From Micromonospora costi (lineage in GTDB: Bacteria > Actinomycetota > Actinomycetes > Mycobacteriales > Micromonosporaceae), in the NCBI RefSeq assembly GCF_003626655.1, contig NZ_RBAN01000001.1, forward strand, positions 930,001-994,000: a DNA stretch of 64,000 bases, in the 5' to 3' direction. Positions 25,730 through 39,248 of the stretch are shown piece by piece. The position numbers and the translations under genes are program-made. The notes below the pieces were generated by a model, which searched no databases, had not been told where the DNA came from, and saw only the letters and a program-made list of their open reading frames with translations. Position 1 is the stretch's first letter. Each line of letters opens with the position of its first letter.

Positions 25730-27084
25730 GCGGACACCTCCGAGCGCTGGCCCGGCTCGGTCACCCGCAGCCGGACGGAGTCGGCCACGTGCCGGTCGAC
25801 GGCCAGGACCTCGACCAGCGCGCGCGGCTCCACCTCGCCGTCCTCGCCGTCGGCGAGCAGGCTGATCTCCAGCCGGTCGCCGACCTCGGGCACCCGGCCC
25901 AGCTCCCGCATCACGAGGCCGGAGAGGGTGTCGTACTCGGGGGCCTCGGGCAGCGCGATGCCGGTGCTGTCGGCGACCTCGTCGATCCGCCAGCGGGCGG
26001 GCACCACCCACGAGCCGTCGGCCTGCCGGGCCGGTGCTCGCTCCGGCGGGTCGTCCTCGTCCCGGATGGGGCCGACGAGTTCCTCGGCGATGTCCTCCAG
26101 GGTGATGACGCCCGCGAAGCCGCCGTACTCGTCGACCACGCAGGCCAGCTGCCGGTGGCCGGAGCGGAGCCGGTCCAGCACCGTGGGCAGCGGCAGCGTC
26201 TCGGGCACCAGCAGCGGCGGTACGGCGATCGCGCTCACGCGGGTGGTGGCGCGCTCGTGCGGCGGCACCCGGAGCACGTCCGCGATGCCGACCACACCCA
26301 CGAGGTCGTCCACGCCCTCGGCCCCCCGGACGGGGAAGCGCGAGTGGCCGGTGTCCAGCAGCTCGACGACCCGGCTGACCGGTTCGTCGGCGCGTACGGT
26401 GTGCACGTCCACCCGCGGCACCATGGCCTCGCCGGCGGACAGCTCGCGGAAGTCCAGCCCCCGGTCGAGCAGGGTGGACATCTCCACGTCCAGGTGCCCC
26501 TCCTGCCGGGACTCGGCGATGATCTGCTCCAGGTCCTCCGGTGTGGCGCCGCTGGGCAGCTCCTCGATCGGATCGATGCCGACCCGGCGCAGCAGCCGCA
26601 CGGCGGCCCGGTCGAAGAGCCGGATCACCGGGCCCGCCACCCGCAGGTAGATCAGGGTGGAGCGGGCGAGCGCCCGCGCGATCGGTTCGGCGCGGGCGAT
26701 GGCGAGGTTCTTCGGGGCGAGCTCACCGAGCACCATCTGCACCACGGTGGCGATGACGAGGGCCAGCACCACGGAGAGCGTGACGCTGACGGTGTCGGAG
26801 ATCCCGGTCAGACCGAACAGCTCGGCCAAACCGGCGCCGAGGTACGGCTCGGCGGCGTAACCGACCAGCAGGGCGGTCACGGTGATGCCGAGCTGCGCGC
26901 CCGAGAGCATGAACGAGAGTCGGTGGGTCACGTCGAGCGCCCGGGCGGCGGCCTGGTCGCCGGCGTCGGCGAGCTGGCGCAGCTTGCCACGATCCACGGC
27001 GACGTAGCCGAACTCCTGGGCCACGAAGTAGCCGGTGAGAGCGGTGAGAACGATGATCAGGGCGAGGCCCAGGACGATCAACAC
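25726..27084 (-). CDS. CNNM / CBS / CorC-domain membrane protein
   Basis: The 452-residue product is the full-length form of the family: CNNM membrane domain (about residues 1-200 with LTGYFVAQEFGYVAVDRGKL and SGAQLGITVTALLVGYAAEP), a CBS pair (VPRVDVHTVRADEPVSRVVE and CVVDEYGGFAGVITLEDIAE) and a C-terminal CorC_HlyC domain (about 350-440, with WRIDEVADSTGI). A role in divalent cation export is known for relatives and inferred here. The start is GTG at 27084. The leader region upstream contains two compact hairpins. Confidence 0.9.
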   Translation of the reverse strand: MLIVLGLALIIVLTALTGYFVAQEFGYVAVDRGKLRQLADAGDQAAARALDVTHRLSFMLSGAQLGITVTALLVGYAAEPYLGAGLAELFGLTGISDTVSVTLSVVLALVIATVVQMVLGELAPKNLAIARAEPIARALARSTLIYLRVAGPVIRLFDRAAVRLLRRVGIDPIEELPSGATPEDLEQIIAESRQEGHLDVEMSTLLDRGLDFRELSAGEAMVPRVDVHTVRADEPVSRVVELLDTGHSRFPVRGAEGVDDLVGVVGIADVLRVPPHERATTRVSAIAVPPLLVPETLPLPTVLDRLRSGHRQLACVVDEYGGFAGVITLEDIAEELVGPIRDEDDPPERAPARQADGSWVVPARWRIDEVADSTGIALPEAPEYDTLSGLVMRELGRVPEVGDRLEISLLADGEDGEVEPRALVEVLAVDRHVADSVRLRVTEPGQRSEVSA

Positions 27085-27296
27085 GGGAGGCTCAGGGCTC
27101 CTCGACGCGTCGTCGGGGCCATCGGATGCCGGGCACGACCCGGCTGGCTACTGCTGCCCTCCGGGGCAGGAGAGTCGATCATGCGGCCATTTTATCGGCG
27201 CTCCCTGTACGCCCGCTGAAGGTGGGCCGAAGCCCCCGGGTTGTCCGGTTCACCCAGCCGTGGCCGCGCTGGCCCGGCTCGACGCGGGACGGTGCG
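27085..27296 (-). other. Leader region of the CNNM pair with two compact hairpins
   Basis: Between mrpG and the CNNM genes lie 212 bases with no gene. GCCGGG-cacga-CCCGGC (27128-27144) and CTGCCC-tccg-GGGCAG (27154-27169) form two adjacent stems in what would be the 5' leader of the CNNM transcript; an AT-richer ATTTTAT at 27189-27195 could belong to the promoter. A metal riboswitch would be attractive, but I recognise no conserved core of the known Mg2+ or Mn2+ classes. Confidence 0.4.
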
Positions 27297-27629
27297 TCAG
27301 CGGTCGGCAAGTTCGTCGGCGTCGAGCAGGCTGCGGTCCACCCGTCCGGACCGGTACGCGGCGCGCGCGATCATCTGGGCCGCCACCGGGGCGGTGGCCA
27401 GCTGGAACACCGCGACCAGCGCCACCATGCCGAGGTCGCGGGGCGTACGCAGCCGCAGTGCCAGCCCGGCCAGCAGGAGCAGCACGCCGAGCACCTGCGG
27501 CTTCGTGGCCGCGTGCATGCGGTCGAGCACGTCCGGGAAGCGCAGCACGCCGATCCCGGCGGCCAGGGCGAGCAGCGCGCCGCCCACCAGGCAGGCGGCG
27601 CCGAGCCAGTCGGCGGCGGTGGCCAGCAT
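27297..27629 (-). CDS. mrpG: Na+/H+ antiporter subunit G
   Basis: The 110-residue product is the MnhG/MrpG subunit of the multi-subunit cation/proton antiporter, with three membrane helices and the conserved GVLRFPDVLDRMHAATKPQ. The ATG at 27629 shares one base with the mrpF stop. It is the last gene of the mrp operon, which runs from 33478 to here on the minus strand. Confidence 0.93.
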   Translation of the reverse strand: MLATAADWLGAACLVGGALLALAAGIGVLRFPDVLDRMHAATKPQVLGVLLLLAGLALRLRTPRDLGMVALVAVFQLATAPVAAQMIARAAYRSGRVDRSLLDADELADR

Positions 27630-27892
27630 CAGGCCCCGTCCCGTACGGCGAACCGCACCAGCGAGACCGAACCGACGAAGCCCAGCAGCGAGAGCACCAC
27701 CAGCACCGGCAGGGTGCTGGCGTGCCGGTTGACGGCCGCCTCGGCGCCCACGGCAGCCACCATCGTGGCGAGCAGCATGTCGGCGGCCACGACCCGGTCC
27801 AGCAGTGACGGGCCGCGGTAGAGCCGGACCAGCACGAGCAGGGTGGTCACCGAGAAGAGCACGGTGAGGACGGCGGCGAGGAACGTGGTCAC
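27629..27892 (-). CDS. mrpF: Na+/H+ antiporter subunit F
   Basis: The 87-residue product has three membrane helices and the family motif RLYRGPSLLDRVVAADMLL. It belongs to the membrane part of the Mrp complex together with subunits E and G. The start is GTG at 27892, overlapping the mrpE stop as GTGA, and its own stop overlaps mrpG. Confidence 0.93.
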   Translation of the reverse strand: MTTFLAAVLTVLFSVTTLLVLVRLYRGPSLLDRVVAADMLLATMVAAVGAEAAVNRHASTLPVLVVLSLLGFVGSVSLVRFAVRDGA

Positions 27893-28578
27893 GGTCGGTT
27901 CTCCTTGTCGGTGGGATCGACGGGATCGGGGCCGGCGGGACCGCCGGGATCGGCGGGATCGGTGGAGCCCCCGGGGTCGGCGGGCCCGCCCGGGGCGCGG
28001 TCGGCGGACGGCTCGTACACCCGGCGCAGCTCCGCGGACGAGCCGATGGCCCGGACGAGCCGCCGCTCGACCGTGAGGACCCGCCTCCGGTTGGCGACCA
28101 GGTCCTGCGGCCCGCGTACGTCCATCACGTGCAGGTAGAGGGTCCCGGTGGCCCGGTCCGCCTCGATGACCAGCGTGCCGGGCACCAGCGACACCAGTTC
28201 GGCGGTGAGCGCCAGGTTCAGGTCGGTGGGGACGCGCAGCGGTACCGCGATGACGGCGCTGCGCGGGACGTAGCCCGGCTGCACGGCGATCCGGGCGATG
28301 TGCGCGCTCGCGACGACCAGTTCGACGACGAAGCGGCCGGCGAGCACCAGGAGCGCCGCGGGGCGCAGCCGGCCGGCGAAGGTGACCGACGGCAGGGGGA
28401 AGAAGACCAGCACCGCGGCTCCCATCAGCAGCCCGGCCAGCAGGTTGCCCCAGGTGAACTCGCCCCAGAGCAGGTTCCAGATCAGCACCAGCCAGCCCAG
28501 TGCGACGGCCTGGTCGCGCCAGCGCCGGACCCCGAGGCGTACGCGCCCGGCCCGCGCCTCGCCCGGACCCGCGGTCAC
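27889..28578 (-). CDS. mrpE: Na+/H+ antiporter subunit E
   Basis: The 229-residue product is MrpE: two N-terminal membrane segments (LIWNLLWGEFTWGNLLAG region) and a soluble part with SLVPGTLVIEAD, LYLHVMDV and an Arg-rich segment. The C-terminal 35 residues are a Gly/Pro/Asp repeat (PGGPADPGG type) encoded by a near-repetitive stretch at 27901-28005, not found in the usual family and probably disordered. The start is GTG at 28578, overlapping the mrpD stop as GTGA. Confidence 0.9.
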   Translation of the reverse strand: MTAGPGEARAGRVRLGVRRWRDQAVALGWLVLIWNLLWGEFTWGNLLAGLLMGAAVLVFFPLPSVTFAGRLRPAALLVLAGRFVVELVVASAHIARIAVQPGYVPRSAVIAVPLRVPTDLNLALTAELVSLVPGTLVIEADRATGTLYLHVMDVRGPQDLVANRRRVLTVERRLVRAIGSSAELRRVYEPSADRAPGGPADPGGSTDPADPGGPAGPDPVDPTDKENRP

Positions 28579-30080
28579 GGCGTGCCGCCCGGGAAGACGG
28601 CCCGGACGTACGGGGTGCGGTCGCGCAGGTCCGCCGCGGCGTCGGCGGTCACGTCGAACAGCGGGCCGGCCGCCACGGTCAACGCGAGGCCGAGCGCCAC
28701 CAGGGCGACCGTGGCGCCCACCATCAACGTGGGCAGCCGGACGGTGGGCTCGGCGGTGGCCAGCCGGGGTGCCCGCCAGAAGGCGATGTTCCACACCCGG
28801 GAGGCGACGTAGAGCGTGAGCAGGCTGGTCGCCGTGCCGGCCGCGACCAGCGCGGCGGGGAGCGCGCCGCCGGCCGCCACGCCGGCCTGGAGCAGGCCGA
28901 GTTTGCCCAGGAAGCCGGAGAGCGGCGGGACGCCGGCCAGGTTCATGGCCGGGACGAAGAAGAGCACACCGAGCAGCGGCGCCACCCGGGCCAGCCCGCC
29001 GAGCCGGCGCAGGTCGGTGCTGCCGGCGCGCACCTCGACCAGGCCCGCGACCAGGAAGAGCGTGGTCTGGATGGTGATGTGGTGCACCACGTAGAAGATC
29101 GCGCCGGAGAGCCCCGCCAGGGTGCTGAGCCCCACCCCGAAGATCATGTAACCGATGTGGCTGACCAGGGTGAAGGAGAAGAGTCGCTTCATGTCCGACT
29201 GGGCCACCGCGCCCAGGATGCCGATCAGCATGGTCAGCCCCGCCACCACCAGGAGCAGCGTTCCGACCTGCCCGCCGGGGAAGAGCAGCGTCTCGGTCCG
29301 GATGATCGCGTAGACGCCGACCTTCGTGAGCAGGCCCGCGAAGACCGCCGTGACCGGGGCCGGCGCCGTCGGGTAGCTGTCCGGCAGCCACGCCGAGAGC
29401 GGGAAGACCGCCGCCTTGACACCGAAGGCGAGCAGCAGCATCAGCTGCAACGCCAGTCGTACGCCGCCGGGCAGGGCGTCCAGGCGCTCGGCGAGCTGGG
29501 CCATGTTGAGCGTCCCGGTGGCCGCGTACACGAGCCCCACCGAGGCCAGGAACACCATCGAGGAGAGGATGCTGACCACCACGTACGTCGAGCCGGTCCG
29601 GATCCGCGTCTCGGTACCGCCGAGCGTGATGAGCACGAAGCTCGCGGCCAGCAGGATCTCGAAGCCGACGAAGAGGTTGAACAGGTCCCCGGCGAGGAAC
29701 GCGTTGGTGACGCCGGCGGTCAGCACCAGGTACGTGGGGTGGTAGATGGTGATCGGGGCGTTCTCGCCGATGTCCGCCTGGCCCTGGCCGATCGAGTAGA
29801 GCAGCACGCAGAGGGTCACCGCCGCGGAGACGACCAGCATCAGCGCGGCGAGCTGGTCGGCGACCAGCACGATGCCCACCGGAGGCGGCCAGCCCCCGAT
29901 CGCCAGCACCACGGGTCCGTGCCGGTATGCCTGCACGAGCAGCACGGCCGCCACCGCCAGCGTGGTGGCGAGCCCGCCCACGCTGATGGCCCGTTGCAGC
30001 CTCGGCCACCGGCCCAGCACCAGGGTGAGCGCGGCGCCGAGCAGCGGCACCACCACCGGCAGCGGCAGCAGCCGGTTCAC
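28575..30080 (-). CDS. mrpD: Na+/H+ antiporter subunit D
   Basis: The 501-residue product is a proton-translocating subunit related to NuoM/NuoN of complex I, with about 14 membrane helices. It shows the conserved glutamate in LFVGFEILLAASFVL, the lysine in GVKAAVFPLSAWLPDSYP and HHITIQTTLFLVAG. The GTG at 30080 (NRLLPLPVVVPLLG) fits the family start; a GTG at 30119 would add 13 unrelated residues and overlap mrpC by 11 bases. Confidence 0.92.
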   Translation of the reverse strand: MNRLLPLPVVVPLLGAALTLVLGRWPRLQRAISVGGLATTLAVAAVLLVQAYRHGPVVLAIGGWPPPVGIVLVADQLAALMLVVSAAVTLCVLLYSIGQGQADIGENAPITIYHPTYLVLTAGVTNAFLAGDLFNLFVGFEILLAASFVLITLGGTETRIRTGSTYVVVSILSSMVFLASVGLVYAATGTLNMAQLAERLDALPGGVRLALQLMLLLAFGVKAAVFPLSAWLPDSYPTAPAPVTAVFAGLLTKVGVYAIIRTETLLFPGGQVGTLLLVVAGLTMLIGILGAVAQSDMKRLFSFTLVSHIGYMIFGVGLSTLAGLSGAIFYVVHHITIQTTLFLVAGLVEVRAGSTDLRRLGGLARVAPLLGVLFFVPAMNLAGVPPLSGFLGKLGLLQAGVAAGGALPAALVAAGTATSLLTLYVASRVWNIAFWRAPRLATAEPTVRLPTLMVGATVALVALGLALTVAAGPLFDVTADAAADLRDRTPYVRAVFPGGTP

Positions 30081-30108
30081 GGTGTCACCCGACCGTACGC
30101 GTACGCCG

Positions 30109-30591
30109 TCACCCGGCACCGTCCCCGCGCCGCAACCGCCGCCGCGCCGGCTCCGGGTCGACCTGCTCGGGGTCGCCGTTCGCCCCCTCGCCGCCGCGGT
30201 CGCTGGTCGCCACCTCGTCGCGCTCGGCCCGGCGGACGATCTGCCGGTCCTCCAGGTCGTCCGGCACCTCGTCGTCGCCGGTGAGGTACCAGCTGCGGTA
30301 GCCCACCGCGAGAAGGAACGCGGTCAGCCCGAAGGTGATCACGATCGAGGTGAGGACCATGGCCTGTGGCACGGCGTCGCTCATCCGGTCGGTCGGGCTG
30401 AGGCCGACCACCGGGGGAGCGCCGGGCCGGCCGCCCAGCAGGATGAGCAGGTTGACGCCGTTGCCGAGCAGGATGATGCCGAGCAGGATCCGGGTCAGGC
30501 TCCGCTCCAGCAGCAGCGTCACGCCGCAGCCCACGAGCACGCCGACCGCGAGGACCAGCACCAGACTCGGACCCGTACCGTTCGCGCTCAC
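30109..30591 (-). CDS. mrpC: Na+/H+ antiporter subunit C
   Basis: The 160-residue product is the NuoK-like small subunit with three membrane helices and the motif LGIILLGNGVNLLILLGG. A family feature is the TDRMSDAVPQAMVLTSIVIT loop. The C-terminal 45 residues are charged and not conserved. The start is GTG at 30591, 46 bases after the mrpA stop, with mrpD following after 28 bases. Confidence 0.92.
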   Translation of the reverse strand: MSANGTGPSLVLVLAVGVLVGCGVTLLLERSLTRILLGIILLGNGVNLLILLGGRPGAPPVVGLSPTDRMSDAVPQAMVLTSIVITFGLTAFLLAVGYRSWYLTGDDEVPDDLEDRQIVRRAERDEVATSDRGGEGANGDPEQVDPEPARRRLRRGDGAG

Positions 30592-30637
30592 GGTGCGTCA
30601 CCCCCGCCCGCACGGCCCACCGGCACTCCGCTCGCGG

Positions 30638-33478
30638 TCATCGGACCTCGCCCCGCTCGACGGCCGGTCCCCCGGCGCCCGGCGCGGCCGCCTCGATGTG
30701 CCGGTCGACCTCGGCGCCCAGGCTTCGCAGGATGTCGAGCATGAGCCCGACCACCACGAGGTACACGCCGACGTCGAAGAAGAGGGACGTGACGACGTAG
30801 AAGTCGCCGATCGCCGGCAGGTACAGGCTGATCTTGGCGCTCTGCAGCGCGGATCCGCCGGCCAGCAGCGCGACCGCCCCGGTGCCGACCGAGACGGCCA
30901 GCCCGGCGCCCAGCACCGTGCCGGCCCCGACGGGCGCCGACTCCGCCAGCTCCCACCGGCCGCCGGCCAGGTAACGGACGACCAGCGCGAGGCTCGCCAC
31001 CAGGCCGCCGGAGAAGCCGCCGCCCGGGGCGTTGTGGCCGGAGAACAGCAGGAACAGGGAGAAGAGCACGACGGTGTGGAAGATAAGCCGGGTGATCACC
31101 TCCAGCACGATCGAGCGCCGCCGCTCGTGCAGCCGGGCGCCGCCGCGCAGCCACACCGGCCGGTCGGGCCGCTGGGCACGGGTGCCGCGCTCCTGTCGCC
31201 GAGGCCGGGGCCCGGTGCGGGAGCGCTGGAAGATGAGGCTGGCCACGCCGGTGGCCGCCACCACGAGCACGGCCATCTCGCCCATCGTGTCCCAGGCGCG
31301 GATGTCCACCAGGGTCACGTTGACCACGTTGCGTCCGTGCCCCTCGCTCACCGCAAGGGCCGGGAACGCGTCCGAGATGGTCGGCGCGCGGCGGGCACCG
31401 GCGGCCACCAGCGCGAGACCGGCGGCCACCACCCCGACCGCCACGCCGATCCCCCGGCGCAGCCACCGGCTGCGCCGAAACGGCCGGGCCGAGAACCGTT
31501 CCGGCAGGCGGCGCAGCACCAGGACGAAGATCGCGATGGTCGCGGTCTCGACGAGAAACTGGGTCAGCGCCAGGTCCGGCGCGCCGTGGAGCACGAACAT
31601 CATGGCGGAGCCGTAGCCGGTGACGCCGACCAGCAGCATGGCGGTCAACCGCCGCCTGGTGCCCACCGCGAGCACCGCCGCCACGGCGAGCACCACGGCC
31701 ACGACCAGCTGCAACGGGTTGTCCCACGCGACGGGCCGGTCCTGCCAGGGGCGCGCCGCGAGCATCGCGCCGCCGGGCAGCAGGACGAGCACGACGAGGA
31801 TCGTCCCGAGGTACTGCGGGAGGGAGCCCCGCTGCGTGGCGCCGGTGACCTCGACGGCGAACCGGTCGAAGCGGTGGATGACCCACTCGTACCCCGCGTT
31901 GCCGCCGACCGGTGCACGCAGCCGCGCCAGCGCCGGGGCGAGCGGGCCGCGGAGCGCGAAGAGCACCCCGCCGCCAACCAGGACGAGGGCGGAGAGGCCG
32001 AGCGCCGGGGTCGGTCCGGGCCACAGCGCCAGGTGCGCGTGGACCGTGCCGAACAGTTCGGCGTACGGGCGGAGCACGACGTCCAGCCCTCCGGCGAGCG
32101 GGCCGCCGGCCAGCCCGGCCGCGGCCAGCAGCGCCGGCGGAGCCAGCAGCGGCGCGGCGACGTGGCCGAGGCGGGCGGGCGCCACGTCCGGCCGGTCGGC
32201 GAAGGCCCCCCACAGGAACCGCGCGCTGTAGGCCACCGTGAGGACAGTGCCGGCGACCAGCCCGGCGAGGACGACCGGCCGGTCGAGGTACGCCGCGAAC
32301 ACCGCCTCCTTCGCCACGAAGCCCACCAGCGGCGGCACGCCGGCCATGGAGGCGGCCGCCAGCACCGCCACGACGACCAGCGGGGTGGCGCCGTGCCGTA
32401 GCCCGGACAGTTCGCGCAGGTCGCGGGTGCCGGCGCCGTGGTCGATCACACCGACGACCAGGAACAGCGCCGCCTTGAACAGGGCGTGCGCGAGCAACAT
32501 CGCCACGCCGGCGAGCGCGGCGTCCGGGGTGCCCGTCCCGGTCAGCACCACGAGCAGGCCGAGCTGGCTCACCGTCCCGTACGCCAGCAGCAGCTTCAGG
32601 TCGGTCTGCCGCAGCGCGGCCCACCCTCCGACGATCATCGTGGCCAGGCCCGCGACCAGCACCACGGGCCGCCACGGCCCGACCGTGGCGAGCGCCGGCG
32701 CGAGGAGGCCGATCAGGTAGACGCCGGCCTTCACCATGGCCGCCGCGTGCAGGTACGCGCTGACCGGCGTGGGGGCCGCCATGGCCACCGGCAGCCAGGA
32801 GCTGAATGGCAGCACGGCCGACTTGGACAGCGCCCCGATCAGGATGAGCAGCACCGCGGCCACCAGGTGGCCACCGCCGTCCAGCGGGCGGGCCGCGATC
32901 TCCGACCACCGGTACGTGCCGGCGTGCTCGCCGAGCAGGATGAAGCCGACCAGCATGGCGAGCCCGCCCATGGTGGTGACGGTCAACGCCTGGGCCGCCG
33001 CCCACCGGCTGGACCGCCGCTCGGTGCTGTGGCCGATCAGCAGGTACGAGAAGACCGTGGTCAGCTCCCAGCCGACGTAGAGCAGCAGCAGGTCGTCGGC
33101 GAGGACGACGCAGAGCATCGCCCCGGCGAACGCGACCAGCACGGTGGCGAAGCGGGCCAGCCCGATCGAGCCCGGGCTGAAGTAGCGGGCGCAGTAGACC
33201 AGCACGAGGGCGCCGACGGCGCCGACCAGCAGGGTCATGAGCCAGGACAGCGTGCCGAGCCGGAACACGAGGTCGAGGCCGAGCTGCCCGATCCACGGGT
33301 ACGTCTCGACGACCGCGCCACCGTGACGGACCGTGGCGGTGTGCGCCAACGCCCAGCCGAAGGCGGCGGTCGGGGCGAGAGCGAGGGCGAAACAGGCTCG
33401 CGGACCCCACCACCGGACGAACAGTGGCGCGAGGAGTGCCGCCACGAGGTGGAGGATCAGCAGTACGAGCACCCGCAC
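30638..33478 (-). CDS. mrpA: Na+/H+ antiporter subunit A, fused A/B form
   Basis: The 946-residue product is the large proton-translocating subunit. Residues 1 to about 500 are NuoL-like (LLLYVGWELTTVFSYLLIGH, LSKSAVLPFSSWLPVAM), about 550-770 hold the MbhD/MbhE-like part (HGAPDLALTQFLVETATIAI, WDTMGEMAVLVVAATGVASL), and 780-930 are a complete MnhB domain (FLLFSGHNAPGGGFSGGLVA). No separate mrpB exists, so the operon is A/B-C-D-E-F-G. Mrp exchanges Na+ for H+ and supports pH and salt tolerance. The start is GTG at 33478. Confidence 0.93.
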   Translation of the reverse strand: MRVLVLLILHLVAALLAPLFVRWWGPRACFALALAPTAAFGWALAHTATVRHGGAVVETYPWIGQLGLDLVFRLGTLSWLMTLLVGAVGALVLVYCARYFSPGSIGLARFATVLVAFAGAMLCVVLADDLLLLYVGWELTTVFSYLLIGHSTERRSSRWAAAQALTVTTMGGLAMLVGFILLGEHAGTYRWSEIAARPLDGGGHLVAAVLLILIGALSKSAVLPFSSWLPVAMAAPTPVSAYLHAAAMVKAGVYLIGLLAPALATVGPWRPVVLVAGLATMIVGGWAALRQTDLKLLLAYGTVSQLGLLVVLTGTGTPDAALAGVAMLLAHALFKAALFLVVGVIDHGAGTRDLRELSGLRHGATPLVVVAVLAAASMAGVPPLVGFVAKEAVFAAYLDRPVVLAGLVAGTVLTVAYSARFLWGAFADRPDVAPARLGHVAAPLLAPPALLAAAGLAGGPLAGGLDVVLRPYAELFGTVHAHLALWPGPTPALGLSALVLVGGGVLFALRGPLAPALARLRAPVGGNAGYEWVIHRFDRFAVEVTGATQRGSLPQYLGTILVVLVLLPGGAMLAARPWQDRPVAWDNPLQLVVAVVLAVAAVLAVGTRRRLTAMLLVGVTGYGSAMMFVLHGAPDLALTQFLVETATIAIFVLVLRRLPERFSARPFRRSRWLRRGIGVAVGVVAAGLALVAAGARRAPTISDAFPALAVSEGHGRNVVNVTLVDIRAWDTMGEMAVLVVAATGVASLIFQRSRTGPRPRRQERGTRAQRPDRPVWLRGGARLHERRRSIVLEVITRLIFHTVVLFSLFLLFSGHNAPGGGFSGGLVASLALVVRYLAGGRWELAESAPVGAGTVLGAGLAVSVGTGAVALLAGGSALQSAKISLYLPAIGDFYVVTSLFFDVGVYLVVVGLMLDILRSLGAEVDRHIEAAAPGAGGPAVERGEVR

Positions 33479-33823
33479 TCCCGGTCTCGGTGGCAGCGGT
33501 GGGCGCTTCCGGCGGGTCGGCGCCTAGGTGCGATCAGACGCCAGTTCCGGGCTCCGCGGGCGTATTTCCCCGAAATCCCCCACACTGTCCGCTCCGCCAG
33601 CTCCGCACACACGCCGCACGCCACCCCGCCCGCCAGACCCGGGGCCCCGCCCGGCCCGAGGCCCCGCCCGACGCCGCCCGAGCCCTCCACGGGCGCCGGG
33701 CGCCGCCCGAAGCCCCCACCGGCGCCGATCATGCAGTTGTGGTGGCGGATAAAAGCCATGAACGAGGTCAGGCCGGGCACCACAACTGCATGATCGACCG
33801 GAGAGGTCGGCGCGCCGCCCGCG
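33479..33823. other. 345-bp intergenic region upstream of mrpA with a family B element
   Basis: No gene is seen. The half next to mrpA is C-rich and must contain the mrp promoter, which I cannot place. The other half carries the family B palindromic element at 33726-33796. Both flanking genes are on the minus strand, so the element follows the small gene at 33824-34270. Confidence 0.6.
33726..33796. repeat. Interspersed palindromic element, family B, copy 2 (71 bp)
   Basis: The arms CGATCATGCAGTTGTGGTG (33726-33744) and their exact complement (33778-33796) give a perfect 19-bp stem. Length and arm sequence agree with copy 1 at 871-941, including the GTTGTGGTG inner part, while the 33-bp centre differs. 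The stem is strong enough to act as a terminator for the upstream small gene. Confidence 0.8.
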
Positions 33824-34270
33824 TCAGCGGGGGGCGGGACCGGGGTCGGCGGTGAGCAGGTCCGCTTTGAGCAGGTCGGTGGCGGCGCGGTCCGGGCGCG
33901 TGGACGGCGGCATCGGCCTCGTCGACACCGGCGGCGTCGACGCCGTGTCGGCCAGCAGGTCGGCGCGGCCCAGCTGGCGGGCGACGCGCTGCACCACGCG
34001 TTCGGCGGCGGCCAGCGAGCGCACCGACAGCAGCCGCCCGCGGCTCTCCCGCCGGAGCACGAAATAGTGCACCGCGGCGCGGACCTGCCCACGGTCGGCG
34101 GCGCTCGCGTGCGCGGTGGAGATCACGAGTTCGCGGAGGCAGCGGGCGAGCCGCTCGGCGAGTTCGAGGTCCGGGCCCTGGAGACCGACGCGGACCGCGG
34201 CGAGATGACTGTCGACCTTGCGGATCAGCACGTCGGTGCCGGGCTCGACGCTCCGCTGCTCGACGGCCAT
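33824..34270 (-). CDS. Hypothetical protein
   Basis: I do not recognise this 148-residue protein. Residues 1-100 look like a compact helical domain (VLIRKVDSHLAAVRVGLQG, LELAERLARCLRELVISTAH, RGQVRAAVHYFVLRRESRGR), and the rest is Thr/Pro/Asp-rich and probably disordered. There is no signal peptide or membrane segment. The ATG at 34270 begins a protein-like stretch, and the region upstream is an AT-rich divergent promoter with two palindromes shared with lhr. Confidence 0.6.
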   Translation of the reverse strand: MAVEQRSVEPGTDVLIRKVDSHLAAVRVGLQGPDLELAERLARCLRELVISTAHASAADRGQVRAAVHYFVLRRESRGRLLSVRSLAAAERVVQRVARQLGRADLLADTASTPPVSTRPMPPSTRPDRAATDLLKADLLTADPGPAPR

Positions 34271-34316
34271 CCGATCCCCTCCACCCGATCCTTGTCGCGA
34301 GTGAAGTTACTTTATG

Positions 34317-34352
34317 TTGTGCGTCACAAGCAAGCAGTTAAGTGAGACTTAA
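34317..34352. promoter_or_regulatory. Two palindromes in the AT-rich divergent promoter region upstream of lhr
   Basis: TTGTG-cgt-CACAA (34317-34329) and TTAAGT-gag-ACTTAA (34338-34352) are perfect inverted repeats with three-base spacers, nine bases apart, inside the most AT-rich stretch of the neighbourhood (34300-34365). Each is the size of a homodimeric regulator site. Neither fits a site I can name; the first is shorter than a Rex operator. Confidence 0.5.
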
Positions 34353-34449
34353 TGCCTCAAGCGTCGCATTGCGCATGTGAACGGCGCAGCCGGACATAAT
34401 CGGCCGCCGCGCGGTGGGGGTTGTCGCACCGGCGCGGCAGGATGGACGG

Positions 34450-39135
<4,686 letters not shown>

Positions 39136-39248
39136 CGCACCCCGACCGCGCCGCCGGCCGGCCCACGCCTGTCCGACCGAGGCACCACGCCACGCGGCCC
39201 ACGCCTGTCAGGCCGACGCACCCCGACCGCTGCCGGCCCGGCCCGTCG

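Noticed and set aside
27112-27200. Known magnesium or manganese riboswitch upstream of the CNNM genes
   Set aside because: The hairpins lack the conserved cores of the M-box and yybP-ykoY classes as I know them; kept only as an unassigned structured leader.
34317-34329. Rex redox-regulator operator
   Set aside because: TTGTG-cgt-CACAA has the right half-sites but the spacer is too short for the 18-bp Rex site.
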